DNA of 64,000 nucleotides from JANXVY01 sp040080145 (GTDB lineage Bacteria; Pseudomonadota; Alphaproteobacteria; Rhizobiales; Hyphomicrobiaceae), in contig JBEBJA010000069.1 of the NCBI GenBank assembly GCA_040080145.1, positions 1 to 64,000 on the forward strand, in the 5' to 3' direction. Below, piece by piece: positions 17,701 through 26,150 of the stretch; positions within the stretch are counted from its first letter, which is position 1; every line of letters starts with the position of its first letter. Made by a program: the position numbers and the translations under genes. The notes below the pieces were generated by a model. The model did no database searches and had not been told where the DNA came from. It saw only the letters and a list, made by a program, of their open reading frames with translations.

Positions 17701-18057
17701 CTATTTAATCGTTCTTGCGCTGAAGCGAAGCGTTAAATATCCGGGCAGACTGAGCGCAAGTCCTATGATCCAGAACGGCCACTGGTTGCGATAGAGTGCC
17801 CGGTCGAAAGCATCGCTGGCAAACAGCAGGGTTGGCTCCATCCCGAGGAAGCGCCCGGCTAGCTCGCAGGCAATGAAAAACAAACCTACCCCTAGGGCTA
17901 CCTTACCCGCCAGCATTGCGATATTGCCGCCACGTCCCCTCACCATATTGGCGACCGTAGCAAGCAACCCTAAAACCACCATCGCCAATCCTGCAGTGGC
18001 GATCGGCTTCATATACGGCATCATTGCCGCCATCATATCAATCATGAGCTGTTTCAA
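17701..18057 (-). CDS. small membrane protein of unknown function
   Basis: A 118-residue protein with three hydrophobic segments (about residues 18-38, 46-66 and 92-110) and a methionine-rich N terminus (MKQLMIDMMAAMMPYM). I do not recognise a family. Together with the FadL-type channel and DUF2147 genes it forms a minus-strand group, but the 244-base gap to the fadL-like gene contains an operator candidate, so they probably have separate promoters. Coding is supported by its length, composition and clean hydrophobic pattern. Confidence 0.65.
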   Translation of the reverse strand: MKQLMIDMMAAMMPYMKPIATAGLAMVVLGLLATVANMVRGRGGNIAMLAGKVALGVGLFFIACELAGRFLGMEPTLLFASDAFDRALYRNQWPFWIIGLALSLPGYLTLRFSARTIK

Positions 18058-18110
18058 GGCATTGATCCTTCGTTGCTGCAGGTCTCATCCCCAATGAGAA
18101 TGATGCCGTT

Positions 18111-18144
18111 GAAAAAGCGCCGAACGACTGAAGCATCCGGCGCT
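18111..18144 (-). terminator. rho-independent terminator of the minus-strand DUF2147 gene
   Basis: On the minus strand AGCGCCG and CGGCGCT form a 7-base-pair stem with a 15-base loop followed by CTTTTTC, a usual intrinsic terminator shape. It lies 31 bases downstream of the stop codon at 18175. Confidence 0.75.
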
Positions 18145-18174
18145 CTGGCTGCTTACTGTTAAGCGGGCTCTGGA

Positions 18175-18555
18175 CTACTTGATCCGGACAAAGTCACCCT
18201 TGGCGCAGACGTTCGCCGCAGTGCATCCGTCCATGCTCCAGGTGTCGGCACCCTTCATCGACAACTTGGTGTTGTAGATTTCCCCGGTCGCCGGGTGAGC
18301 AATCTGGCCGACGAAGTCATCACCTTTCTTTTCGAGCTTCGAGCGGATCATCTCCATGCCGACATTCTTGGGGCCAGCGAGAACCGTTCCGCAAAGTCCA
18401 GCGCCTGCTGGGTTTGTCGCGCACTCCTTCACCTCAACGGTGTAGTCGGTCCATTTCCACTTGCCGACCATGTCCTTGCTCTCGACTGCCATTGCCGAAG
18501 CTGAAGAGCCAAGCACGATCAACAGCGATGATATTAGGGTAGCCCTCAAAGTCAT
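18175..18555 (-). CDS. DUF2147 periplasmic protein
   Basis: A 126-residue secreted protein with a signal peptide (MTLRATLISSLLIVLGSSASA) and the DUF2147 pattern: GKWKWTDYTVEVKEC, LCGTVL, IYNTKLSMKGADTW and a C-terminal CAKGDFVRI. The four cysteines could form two disulfides. The start at 18555 follows GGGAGG by 7 bases. DUF2147 proteins are small lipocalin-like beta proteins of unknown function. It is divergent from a second DUF2147 gene, and both may answer to the degenerate palindromes in the gap. Confidence 0.85.
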   Translation of the reverse strand: MTLRATLISSLLIVLGSSASAMAVESKDMVGKWKWTDYTVEVKECATNPAGAGLCGTVLAGPKNVGMEMIRSKLEKKGDDFVGQIAHPATGEIYNTKLSMKGADTWSMDGCTAANVCAKGDFVRIK

Positions 18556-18600
18556 GTCGTCCTCCCTGGACAGCCGATGCGAGAGCTGGCCAATTATGTT

Positions 18601-18776
18601 TGAACATTTGAACATTCGCATTCTTGAATATGTTTAACGGAAATTGAAAGACCCGGCAAGGGCGTCTGCAGGGAGCGCTGCAACGAAAAACTTTCAACCC
18701 GGCTGCTGCAACGCGCAACAGCGGCCATATCGCCGTTCAGAACCATTGCCTATATTTCTATATTCGCATATTCTCA
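18601..18776. promoter_or_regulatory. divergent control region with degenerate operator half-sites
   Basis: The gap between the two DUF2147 genes is AT-rich at both ends. Near the minus-strand gene it holds ATTTGAACATTCGCATTC and ATTCTTGAATATG. Near the plus-strand gene it holds TATATTTCTATATTCGCAT followed by ATTCTCATG. These resemble the perfect ATTCGAAT palindromes elsewhere but carry inserted or changed centre bases. They are weaker candidates for the same regulator. Confidence 0.4.
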
Positions 18777-18847
18777 TGTGATGTGTGAGGCCGGGTACAA
18801 GTCAAGGCACCGCATGCAGTTCGTTTGAACCCTACCGGAGGAAGAAA

Positions 18848-19207
18848 ATGCGTACCGTCTTGATGGCAACAGCACTCCTTGCATTCACCTTCGCGACGCC
18901 TGCAGCCGCAGCCGACGTGAACGGGACGTGGAAGCGCCCGAATGGCGATACGGTTGAAGTCTCGGGCTGTGGCGGGGGGCTGTGCGCCAGGATTACGGGT
19001 GGTGCCAAGAAGGGCATGGAAATGTTCCACGGCATGTCAAAGGCCGGCGGTACCAAGTGGAAGGGTGCAAAAATGAAACATCCCGACATGCCCGGCTTCA
19101 TGACCTTCAATGGCACAGTCACCCACAGCGGTGACAAGCTCGAAGTCAAAGGTTGCGCCATTGGTGAATCGATGTGCGATGCCGAGACCTGGTCGCGTGG
19201 AAAATAA
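18848..19207 (+). CDS. DUF2147 periplasmic protein (second copy)
   Basis: A 119-residue protein with a signal peptide ending AAAA near residue 21 and the DUF2147 core DVNGTWKRPNGDTVEVSGC and LCARITGG. The C-terminal block keeps the GCAIGESMCDAETW cysteines. GGAGGAAG lies directly before the ATG at 18848. It is homologous to the divergent gene at 18175-18555 and leads into a DsrE2 gene 94 bases downstream, which suggests a link with sulfur metabolism. Function unknown. Confidence 0.85.
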   Translation: MRTVLMATALLAFTFATPAAAADVNGTWKRPNGDTVEVSGCGGGLCARITGGAKKGMEMFHGMSKAGGTKWKGAKMKHPDMPGFMTFNGTVTHSGDKLEVKGCAIGESMCDAETWSRGK

Positions 19208-19301
19208 GAACCGAGTGCCGTTGGAACCGTACCCTTGGTCCGGCTCAAACGGCACTTTCGATGTCGTGCGAAACGGATCGCACCTAAGAGGGAGTGACGA
19301 C

Positions 19302-19802
19302 ATGACTGCCGCCGGCGACTCAAATTCCAAACGTATGTCCATTATCGTAACCAAGGGCACCCTCGACTGGGCCTACCCGCCGTTCATTCTTGCAACCACT
19401 GCGGCCGCAATGGACGTCAAGGTCACGATGTTTTTTACGTTCTACGGACTGCAGCTCTTGAAGAAGAAATTAGATCTGCAGATTTCGCCGCTCGGCAAAC
19501 CAGATATGGCAATGCCGATGATGGGCATGCACATGAAGATGCCCAACATGCTGGCGATGCTGCCCGGCGTGAATGCTGCCTCGACCACAATGATGAAGAA
19601 CTTGATCGCGAAGAAGGGCGTGGCTTCGATCCCTGATCTGCGCGATGCTGCCATCGAGGGCGACGTCGAGATGATCGGCTGCCAGATGACCCTTGACCTG
19701 TTTGAGTTCAGCAAGGACGATCTGATCCCGGGCGTCAAACTCGCCGGCGCCGCAACCTACATGGAAAACGCACTCAAGTCGGATATCAATCTCTATATCT
19801 GA
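19302..19802 (+). CDS. DsrE2-type (DsrE/DsrF/DrsH-like) sulfur carrier protein
   Basis: A 166-residue protein of the DrsE_2 family (PF13686). It has the N-terminal SIIVTKGTLDWAYPPFILATTAAAM strand-helix unit, a methionine-rich stretch at residues 69-87 and the conserved cysteine Cys127 in IGCQMTLDLF. In sulfur oxidisers DsrE2 proteins act with TusA and rhodanese in cytoplasmic sulfane-sulfur transfer. The start at 19302 follows GAGGGAG by 6 bases. The family call is firm. The partner here is probably TusA at 41402-41629. Confidence 0.88.
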   Translation: MTAAGDSNSKRMSIIVTKGTLDWAYPPFILATTAAAMDVKVTMFFTFYGLQLLKKKLDLQISPLGKPDMAMPMMGMHMKMPNMLAMLPGVNAASTTMMKNLIAKKGVASIPDLRDAAIEGDVEMIGCQMTLDLFEFSKDDLIPGVKLAGAATYMENALKSDINLYI

Positions 19803-19838
19803 CGTGCGCCGGTGTGCCGTTGACGGCTGTAAAATCTT

Positions 19839-19874
19839 TGAGGCTATGTCCGGTTGACTCCGGCCATAGCCTCA
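19839..19874. terminator. bidirectional terminator between dsrE2 and mrp
   Basis: TGAGGCTATG and CATAGCCTCA form a 10-base-pair stem, with CCGG/CCGG pairing further inside after a one-base bulge on each side. Convergent genes end 36 and 7 bases away. On the minus strand it is followed by AAGATTTT. Confidence 0.7.
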
Positions 19875-19880
19875 GTCCTA

Positions 19881-21344
19881 TCAACCGCGCGCAAGTCCCT
19901 TGCTCTGCAGTTCCGCCAGATACTTGGCCCAGTGAGCGTCCTTGTCGCGACCAAGGTCATGAAGGTATGACCACGTGTACAGGCCCGTATCGTGGCCGTC
20001 ATCGAACACGATTTTCGTCGCGTACTTGCCGACCGGCTTGAGGTCTTTGATCTTGACGTTCCGCTTCCCCGGCACGGTGACACGTTGCTCAGCCGAATGT
20101 CCCTGGACCTCAGCCGACGGGCTCATAACCCGCAGCATCTCAGCGGGAATATCGTATGAGAACCCGTCCTTGAACGTGATGTTGAGATTGTCGCGCGCAG
20201 GCGAAACCTTGATGAGGGGAATGTCCATGCCCTTTGCGCCGAGGATTTCGCCCCACGCCCTAGCAGCGATCTCTTTGTAGATTTGCGCTTGCGGGCTGTC
20301 GGGTGCAGTCGCGACAATCGGCAATCCTGAATCGGATTTTTCCCGGATGGACATGTGCAGCGGAATTTCGCCAAGGAAAGTCAGGCCAAGTTTTTCGGCT
20401 TCCCGTTCCGCACCGCCATGTCCGAAAATTTCCGAACGGTCACCGCACGTCGGGCACAGGAAGTAACTCATGTTTTCGATGAGCCCGAGAACTGGCACGT
20501 CAACCTTGCGGAACATGTTGAGCCCTTTGCGGGCATCAATGAGCGCCAGATCCTGCGGCGTCGAGACGATGATCGCGCCCGACAAGGGAGCCTGCTGCGC
20601 CATGGTGAGCTGCACATCGCCCGTGCCCGGAGGCATGTCGATCACCAGCACGTCGAGTTCGCCGTCGCGGTCCCACGCAACGTCATAAAGCATTTGCTGA
20701 AGCGCCTGCACGACCATCGGTCCGCGCCAGACCACAGGAGTCGCCTCGTCAACGAGGAACCCCATCGACATGACCCGGATCCCGAACGCCGTGAACGGAA
20801 TCAGTTTCGACTGGTCTTCGGTCGCCAGTGGCATCTCTCCGGCCAAGCCGAGAAGCCTGGGCTGCGACGGACCATAAATATCCGCGTCGAAAATCCCCAC
20901 CCTCAGCCCCATCGCCCGGAACCCGAGTGCCAGATTGACGGCGGTGGTCGACTTGCCAACGCCGCCCTTGCCACTCGCCACAGCGACCAGATGCTTGATG
21001 CCGGGAAGCCCGGCAACTTGGCTGGAGCCTCGTTCACCCTTCGCCATCGCAGCCGACGGCTGACTGGCCGGAGTTGATTTGCGGTTCTCCCCCGCCGGTG
21101 CCTCTGCCGTCAAAACGGCATTGACGGATGCGACGTCATCCAATTCGTTGACGACAGCTTCGGCTGCCTGGCGCAAGGGCTCGAGAGCTTCGGCCCGGTC
21201 GGCTGGCACGGTAATCGCGAAATAAACCCGGCCCTCCTTTATGATGACTTCCGAAACAAGGCCAAGTTCGACGACGTTCTGTGAGCCGTCAGGGCCTTTG
21301 ATTTTGCGAAGCTGGTCGAGCACCTGATCCTTTGTGACACTCAT
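19881..21344 (-). CDS. Mrp/ApbC-type iron-sulfur carrier ATPase with fused DUF971 domain
   Basis: A 487-residue protein in three parts: an N-terminal MIP18-like domain (residues about 5-80), a central Mrp/NBP35 ATPase with the deviant Walker A GKGGVGKST, and a C-terminal DUF971-like domain (DDGHDTGLYTWSYLHDLG). A CPTC motif in the ATPase (YFLCPTCGD) is the family's iron-sulfur-binding site. Mrp proteins carry iron-sulfur clusters to apo-enzymes. The start at 21344 gives the conserved N terminus. Because it ends the dsr operon strand, it may serve the many dsr iron-sulfur proteins. Confidence 0.88.
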   Translation of the reverse strand: MSVTKDQVLDQLRKIKGPDGSQNVVELGLVSEVIIKEGRVYFAITVPADRAEALEPLRQAAEAVVNELDDVASVNAVLTAEAPAGENRKSTPASQPSAAMAKGERGSSQVAGLPGIKHLVAVASGKGGVGKSTTAVNLALGFRAMGLRVGIFDADIYGPSQPRLLGLAGEMPLATEDQSKLIPFTAFGIRVMSMGFLVDEATPVVWRGPMVVQALQQMLYDVAWDRDGELDVLVIDMPPGTGDVQLTMAQQAPLSGAIIVSTPQDLALIDARKGLNMFRKVDVPVLGLIENMSYFLCPTCGDRSEIFGHGGAEREAEKLGLTFLGEIPLHMSIREKSDSGLPIVATAPDSPQAQIYKEIAARAWGEILGAKGMDIPLIKVSPARDNLNITFKDGFSYDIPAEMLRVMSPSAEVQGHSAEQRVTVPGKRNVKIKDLKPVGKYATKIVFDDGHDTGLYTWSYLHDLGRDKDAHWAKYLAELQSKGLARG

Positions 21345-21441
21345 TCGGTTTGTTCCTTTTGATGGGTCGTCGCGTTCGCTCGTGCGGCTCAGGGGAAAGC
21401 CGCGATTGGGTCCAGCAGTCTGATGGTTGGGTTCGGCAGCG

Positions 21442-22086
21442 TTAGTCGATGGCCACTGCAGCAAGTTTTGCAAGAGCGTCGGCCTCGCGCGTGGCAGCGG
21501 CCATGATGAGGCGGCGCGTATTGTCTGGAAGGTTCAAAGCAAGGGCGGCGGCATGCCCTTTTGGCGACATCTTGCGAAGCGTCTTGCCCACGATGTCGAT
21601 CATCTTGGCTTCGTCGTAGGCGCTATACTTGGCCAGAAAGTCTTCGAAATAGTGCTCGACGAACACCACATCGACGACGTTCTCAAGCGCTTGGGATTCG
21701 CGATGCTTCTTGAGTTGCTCCTTTCGGATCAGCATTCCAGCATGTGCGACTTCATCCTGATTGTATCCGTTGGCCAACAAGATCTCACCCAGCAGCTTGG
21801 CATGGTGTTCACGGCACGCGCGGCGCCAGTCATTGTATCCATTGCGGCCCTCAGGGTAATTCGAGCGCGCCACATCGAACCGGCGTAGATGCTGGGCGCG
21901 GGCGGCAAGCCGCAGCAATTCGGACGCCTCTGGGTACATGACGGCAAGCCGCGCCGTCATGCGTTCGGCATATACAATTTCATACGGCCGCAGTTGCCCG
22001 TCAATCTCGATAGACCGTGGATCACCCGCGTTGGCCAGATCAATCGCGGCCATCGAAGACTCAAATCTCGCAGTGCTTGGCGTCAT
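21442..22086 (-). CDS. DUF4202 family protein
   Basis: A 214-residue soluble, mostly helical protein. The pattern AIDLANAGDP, LVYAERM-like, RLAARAQHLRRFDVARSNYP, HHAKLLGEIL and FVEHYFEDFLAKY matches my recollection of the DUF4202 family, which has HD-domain-like histidine pairs. Biochemical function is unknown. It lies 28 bases downstream of dsrN and 97 bases upstream of the Mrp-type ATPase on the same strand, so it is probably part of the dsr transcript. Confidence 0.7.
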   Translation of the reverse strand: MTPSTARFESSMAAIDLANAGDPRSIEIDGQLRPYEIVYAERMTARLAVMYPEASELLRLAARAQHLRRFDVARSNYPEGRNGYNDWRRACREHHAKLLGEILLANGYNQDEVAHAGMLIRKEQLKKHRESQALENVVDVVFVEHYFEDFLAKYSAYDEAKMIDIVGKTLRKMSPKGHAAALALNLPDNTRRLIMAAATREADALAKLAAVAID

Positions 22087-22114
22087 GTTTCGCCTCCTTT
22101 AAAATACGATGCGA

Positions 22115-23557
22115 TCAAGACAGTTGCCTAACCGATGCCGATGCGATGTCACGTGCCGTCCGGGCTGGCAGGCGCGACCGCTTTAGTCCCCTCACGAATC
22201 CGACGAACCGCTCCGCCCAGCGGTTCGCCTCCGTGCTGCGCTGGTGGCTGAACGACGCGAGCACATTGTCCACGATGATCCCGTCGTGTTGGCCGTCAAT
22301 GCCAAATCCACGAGCGACGCGCCACGCGAAGTTGGTTCCGGAGGCTATGTTGATCAATTGGGCGTGGTGGAATTCGTGCGCACGTATGTGCGAGACGGCA
22401 TCTGGAGTTTGCGCGTTGCCAGACCAGCGGCACGTCCCCGTTGGTTCGAGCACAACGAGGCCGCGCCCTTGGGGACGGCTGTGCATGACCGTATCTGCGG
22501 CGATAACGCCGACCATTTCCCGGGTCTCATCCCGCCACCTGATCGAGCGCGTGAGGTACATCAGGCCACCGCATTCCGCGTAGATCGGAACGCCATTGCG
22601 GGCCGCTCTCTTGATCGCCCCGCGCATTGCCGCGTTGGCTTCGAGTGCCGCCATGTGGGTTTCGGGAAACCCGCCGCCAATAAAGATGCCGTCGGCCTCG
22701 GGCAGGTGCGTGTCCGAAATCGGGCTGAAAAAGTTGAGCGTGGCACCCGCGCGCTCAAGGGCTTCAAGGTCGTCGGCATAGTAGAAACCAAAGGCAGAAT
22801 CACGCGCCACAGCAATAGAAACGCCACGGCGAATACGCGGCGGAGCAGCAGTGACCTCATCGCTTGCAAGCGGCACGGCCGTTCCCGCAATATCGAGAAT
22901 GCGGTTTAGATCAACATTTGCAGCGATCATGGAGCCGAGCAGCGCGATTTTGGCATCGTTGCCGGCGGTCTCGTTCGGCGTTGTCAGGCCAAGGTGGCGT
23001 TCGACGATGGTCAGTTCAGACGAGCGCCGCAGCGCCCCGAGTACCGGAATATCGGTATACCGCTCAATGGCTGCAACGAGCTTTGCTTCCTGCCGCGCGG
23101 TGGCGACCCGATTGAGAACCAGTCCCGCAATTTTGATGGTCCTGTCGAACGCCTGGAAGCCGAGCACAAGCGGTGCGACGCCTCGCGTCATGCCCTCGCA
23201 ATCAACGGCCAGGACCACCGGAGCGCCGAGTAAACGGGCCAGCGCCGCCGTCGAATCGGCACCTTCCTCGTCCACACCGTCGTGCAATCCCATATTGCCT
23301 TCGATCAGCGCGACATCCGCCGTGCGGGCACGCGACGCAAACATCTGGCGGATTTCCGGATGTGTCTGCGTGTTGAAATCGAGGTTGAAACAGGGGCGGT
23401 TGCTGGCGCGGGATAACCACATCGGGTCGATATAGTCCGGGCCCTTCTTGAAGGTCTGAACGCCATGGCCCTTAGCGGCAAGTGCCGCAGTAAGGCCAAC
23501 CGAAATCGTTGTCTTGCCCGACGACTTATGGGAGGCCGATACGAGGAGGTGTGCCAC
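22115..23557 (-). CDS. dsrN: DsrN, siroheme amidase (cobyrinic acid a,c-diamide synthase family)
   Basis: A 480-residue glutamine-dependent amidotransferase. The N-terminal CobB/CbiA-type domain has the P-loop-like SASHKSSGKTT at residues 7-17 and FKKGPDYIDP. The C-terminal glutaminase domain has the nucleophile cysteine in PIYAECGGLMYL and a catalytic histidine region in RAHEFHHA. In dsr clusters DsrN amidates siroheme for DsrAB. Its place 8 bases after dsrP supports DsrN rather than a cobalamin enzyme. Confidence 0.92.
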   Translation of the reverse strand: MAHLLVSASHKSSGKTTISVGLTAALAAKGHGVQTFKKGPDYIDPMWLSRASNRPCFNLDFNTQTHPEIRQMFASRARTADVALIEGNMGLHDGVDEEGADSTAALARLLGAPVVLAVDCEGMTRGVAPLVLGFQAFDRTIKIAGLVLNRVATARQEAKLVAAIERYTDIPVLGALRRSSELTIVERHLGLTTPNETAGNDAKIALLGSMIAANVDLNRILDIAGTAVPLASDEVTAAPPRIRRGVSIAVARDSAFGFYYADDLEALERAGATLNFFSPISDTHLPEADGIFIGGGFPETHMAALEANAAMRGAIKRAARNGVPIYAECGGLMYLTRSIRWRDETREMVGVIAADTVMHSRPQGRGLVVLEPTGTCRWSGNAQTPDAVSHIRAHEFHHAQLINIASGTNFAWRVARGFGIDGQHDGIIVDNVLASFSHQRSTEANRWAERFVGFVRGLKRSRLPARTARDIASASVRQLS

Positions 23558-23565
23558 GGGCGCTC

Positions 23566-24813
23566 CTACCTTGCCGCTGCGGCGGGCACATTGGGCATCG
23601 CCCGTGCCACAGCCGCAGGCGCGCTCTTCGGACGGTCACTAGGCTCGTCAATGATGCGGTCCGGCAAGATCCTGAAAATCCGCGCACCAGCCAGCACAAT
23701 TCCGAGTGAAATCGCAACGCCGCCTAGGCCCAGTAGCACTTCCGGCAGGCTTGGCGAATAGCTTGCAACACTGCCGTCCAGGAACGTCTTAGAGACTTCA
23801 TACCCGGGAAACAGCATCAGCGGAAACGCCTGGCCGCCGATGATGATGACGTAGAGCTGAGCAAACCCACCAAGCAAAACAAGACCGGCCGCCAGCAAAG
23901 CGGCTGTTCGAGACGACGCCAGAAACACCAGCGCCAGAGGTATCAGAGCGCCGAGGGCAACCTGGACGATCCAGAACAGCAGCGGGAATATGCCACCGCT
24001 CCACAACAGGAAACTCGCGACAGCCAAGCGCTGCGCCGCATAAAGATTGGTCAGATGCTGCACCGCCGTGAAATACAGCACGGCGGCAACGAAGACTCCC
24101 ATCAGCCGGCCCAATCGGATGACCAATCCCGACTGGAACGCGCGTCCCTCCAACGCAAACAGGCCCGCGGTCGCAAGGATGAAGGCGGCAGTTCCAAGCG
24201 CGAGCGACAGTGCGATAAACAACGGTGCCATCACGGCGGCGTTATAGGCCTCGCGCGCAACCAGCCATCCGAAAATAGATCCGGTTCCCGTCGTCAATAA
24301 CAGCCGCCAGACGAACGCAACAAGCCCGACTGGCTTGGTGAGCCACGTAGTGCCGCGCGCCATCATGACGAAGAGATAGGCCGCAGCTACCGCCACGAAG
24401 CCCGAGTAAAGGAAGATGTTCCAAGTGAAAATCGACTTGAAATTGTAGTTCGTCATTGCAACGACCAAGCGCTCGGGTCGGCCAAGGTCGAGTACGAGGA
24501 CGGCCAAGCCGCCGATCAACAACGCCATGGCAAGCAGCGTCGAGAACCGGGCCAAGGGCTTGTAGGCTTCCCGGCCGAATACGGAGCCGACGGACGCCAC
24601 ATTGAGCGCCCCCGATGCAGCCACGATCAGGAAGATCGCAAAGACATGCGGCATGCCCCAAACGATCCGGTTATCCATTCCCGTAACGATATGGCCGCTA
24701 TGCTCCATGAACAAAGCTGCACCCAATCCGGTCAGCGTCACAAGCGCGATCACGCCAAGCGCCAGCCAGAAGCCGCGTTCACTCTTCAACTCCTGGTATA
24801 TGACGCGCTGCAT
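23566..24813 (-). CDS. dsrP: DsrP, NrfD-type membrane quinone-interacting subunit
   Basis: A 415-residue protein with about ten membrane helices, of the NrfD/PsrC type, which in DsrMKJOP contacts the quinone pool and pairs with the ferredoxin-like DsrO. It lies 13 bases downstream of dsrO and 8 bases upstream of dsrN. No heme ligand set is obvious, in keeping with the family. The long hydrophilic tail after the last helix is rich in Ala and Pro. Confidence 0.92.
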   Translation of the reverse strand: MQRVIYQELKSERGFWLALGVIALVTLTGLGAALFMEHSGHIVTGMDNRIVWGMPHVFAIFLIVAASGALNVASVGSVFGREAYKPLARFSTLLAMALLIGGLAVLVLDLGRPERLVVAMTNYNFKSIFTWNIFLYSGFVAVAAAYLFVMMARGTTWLTKPVGLVAFVWRLLLTTGTGSIFGWLVAREAYNAAVMAPLFIALSLALGTAAFILATAGLFALEGRAFQSGLVIRLGRLMGVFVAAVLYFTAVQHLTNLYAAQRLAVASFLLWSGGIFPLLFWIVQVALGALIPLALVFLASSRTAALLAAGLVLLGGFAQLYVIIIGGQAFPLMLFPGYEVSKTFLDGSVASYSPSLPEVLLGLGGVAISLGIVLAGARIFRILPDRIIDEPSDRPKSAPAAVARAMPNVPAAAAR

Positions 24814-24826
24814 GAATTAAGATCCG

Positions 24827-25654
24827 TTAAAGGTTCTGATAGCGCACACCCAGATCGAGGCCGAGATCGGCGCGGATCTGGCGCGTAGGAAATTGTGCGA
24901 TCCGTTTCGAAATCTCGCTAGACGGATCGTTGAGATCGCCGAAAATCATCGCGCCCCGGCCTGTTGCCGCGCAGGCTTCGACGCAGGCAGGCTGCCGTCC
25001 GGTATCGACGCGATGAACGCATAAGGTGCAGGATTCGACCGTGCCCTTGCCGCGCGGCGCATGTTCAACCTGATCGGTCAGCGGCTCATGCACAAACGAG
25101 CGCGCTCCATATGGACACGCCATCACGCAATAGCGGCAGCCAATGCAGATATGCTTGTCGACCAGCACGATTCCATCGGCCCGCTTGAACGAGGCACCCG
25201 TTGGACAGACATCGACACACGGTGGTGACGCACAGTGCTGGCACATCACCGGCAGCGAGCGCGGCGCGCCACCCTTTTCGCCTTTGACGGTCACCTTGCG
25301 AATCCATTGCGCGTCGGTTCGCGGATGTCCCGTCGCAGCAACGCCGTGTTCTTTGGCGCAGGCCGAGACACACGCGCTGCAGTCCTCCGCGCATTTGGCA
25401 ACGTCGATCAGCAGTCCCCAGCGTTGGGCGGACGTGACGGGGCCACGGCCAGCCTTCGCATCGGCAGGAGACGCACCAGCAAACGCCATCAAGGTCACGC
25501 CGGGAGCAAGCGTCAGGGTGGTGAACGCCGCAGCACTCTTCAAAAACCAGCGCCGCGCCGTGTCGATGGGCGTGTTCGCGTCAAGCACGGGTGAGGGATC
25601 GCCACCGCAACATTTCGAATTCTCCTTCTTACCGCCGTTGCAGCATCCGCTCAT
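24827..25654 (-). CDS. dsrO: DsrO, periplasmic four-cluster iron-sulfur protein
   Basis: A 275-residue Tat-exported electron-transfer subunit. The twin-arginine motif RRWFLK is at residues 34-39, followed by a hydrophobic stretch. The mature part has four ferredoxin-type cysteine groups, including MCQHCASPPCVDVCP, CIGCRYCVMACP and CTLCVHRV. Odd: the cytoplasmic end of the signal carries four cysteines in two CC pairs (Cys4, Cys5, Cys15, Cys16), unusual in a Tat signal. It overlaps dsrJ by 4 bases. Confidence 0.93.
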   Translation of the reverse strand: MSGCCNGGKKENSKCCGGDPSPVLDANTPIDTARRWFLKSAAAFTTLTLAPGVTLMAFAGASPADAKAGRGPVTSAQRWGLLIDVAKCAEDCSACVSACAKEHGVAATGHPRTDAQWIRKVTVKGEKGGAPRSLPVMCQHCASPPCVDVCPTGASFKRADGIVLVDKHICIGCRYCVMACPYGARSFVHEPLTDQVEHAPRGKGTVESCTLCVHRVDTGRQPACVEACAATGRGAMIFGDLNDPSSEISKRIAQFPTRQIRADLGLDLGVRYQNL

Positions 25655-26148
25655 GGGGTGAGCCCTTTGATATAGCGCGCGAGCGCTGCCACATCTGCAC
25701 GCGATCCAGGCAGGTCCGCTGCCTTTGCGGGTTCCGGCGGGCGCGAGTTATGGCATTCAAAACAGTCGACCGAAACAGCTGCGTAATCGTGGCAGGACCG
25801 GCAGAAGTGTTTGGGGTCGGCGACTGTGACCGCACGTCCATTCGCGCCCTGGACGGCGTGACACGCGACGCAGCCTTTGAGACTGAACTGGCCCGAGCGG
25901 TCGCCCTCGTGAACCGTTGCGTCGCGCTGGTGGCCGAGCACGTTCATGTGGTTGCGGCGCATCCAATCGGTTGGCGCCACGCACTTATCACCCTTGCCCT
26001 TTGGGAGCACCGGCACGGGCGTAGCGGCTACCCGGCTTTGCGGCAACGCGCTGGAGTGCGGCGGGTCGGCAGCGCGGACGTCAGCCGACCCCAGGTGCAC
26101 GCCGACGACCGCCAGCAAAGTTGCGAAAATTATGCGCTGCAGCAACAT
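25651..26148 (-). CDS. dsrJ: DsrJ, triheme cytochrome c
   Basis: A 165-residue periplasmic protein with a signal anchor (MLLQRIIFATLLAVVGVH) and three CxxCH heme sites at residues 93-97, 116-120 and 129-133. Cys56 in DKCVAPTDWMRRNHM corresponds to the cysteine that gives one DsrJ heme its rare His/Cys ligation. It is the periplasmic cytochrome of DsrMKJOP. The start at 26148 was chosen over 26217 because it begins the signal sequence. It lies 2 bases after dsrL. Confidence 0.93.
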   Translation of the reverse strand: MLLQRIIFATLLAVVGVHLGSADVRAADPPHSSALPQSRVAATPVPVLPKGKGDKCVAPTDWMRRNHMNVLGHQRDATVHEGDRSGQFSLKGCVACHAVQGANGRAVTVADPKHFCRSCHDYAAVSVDCFECHNSRPPEPAKAADLPGSRADVAALARYIKGLTP

Positions 26149-26150
26149 CA

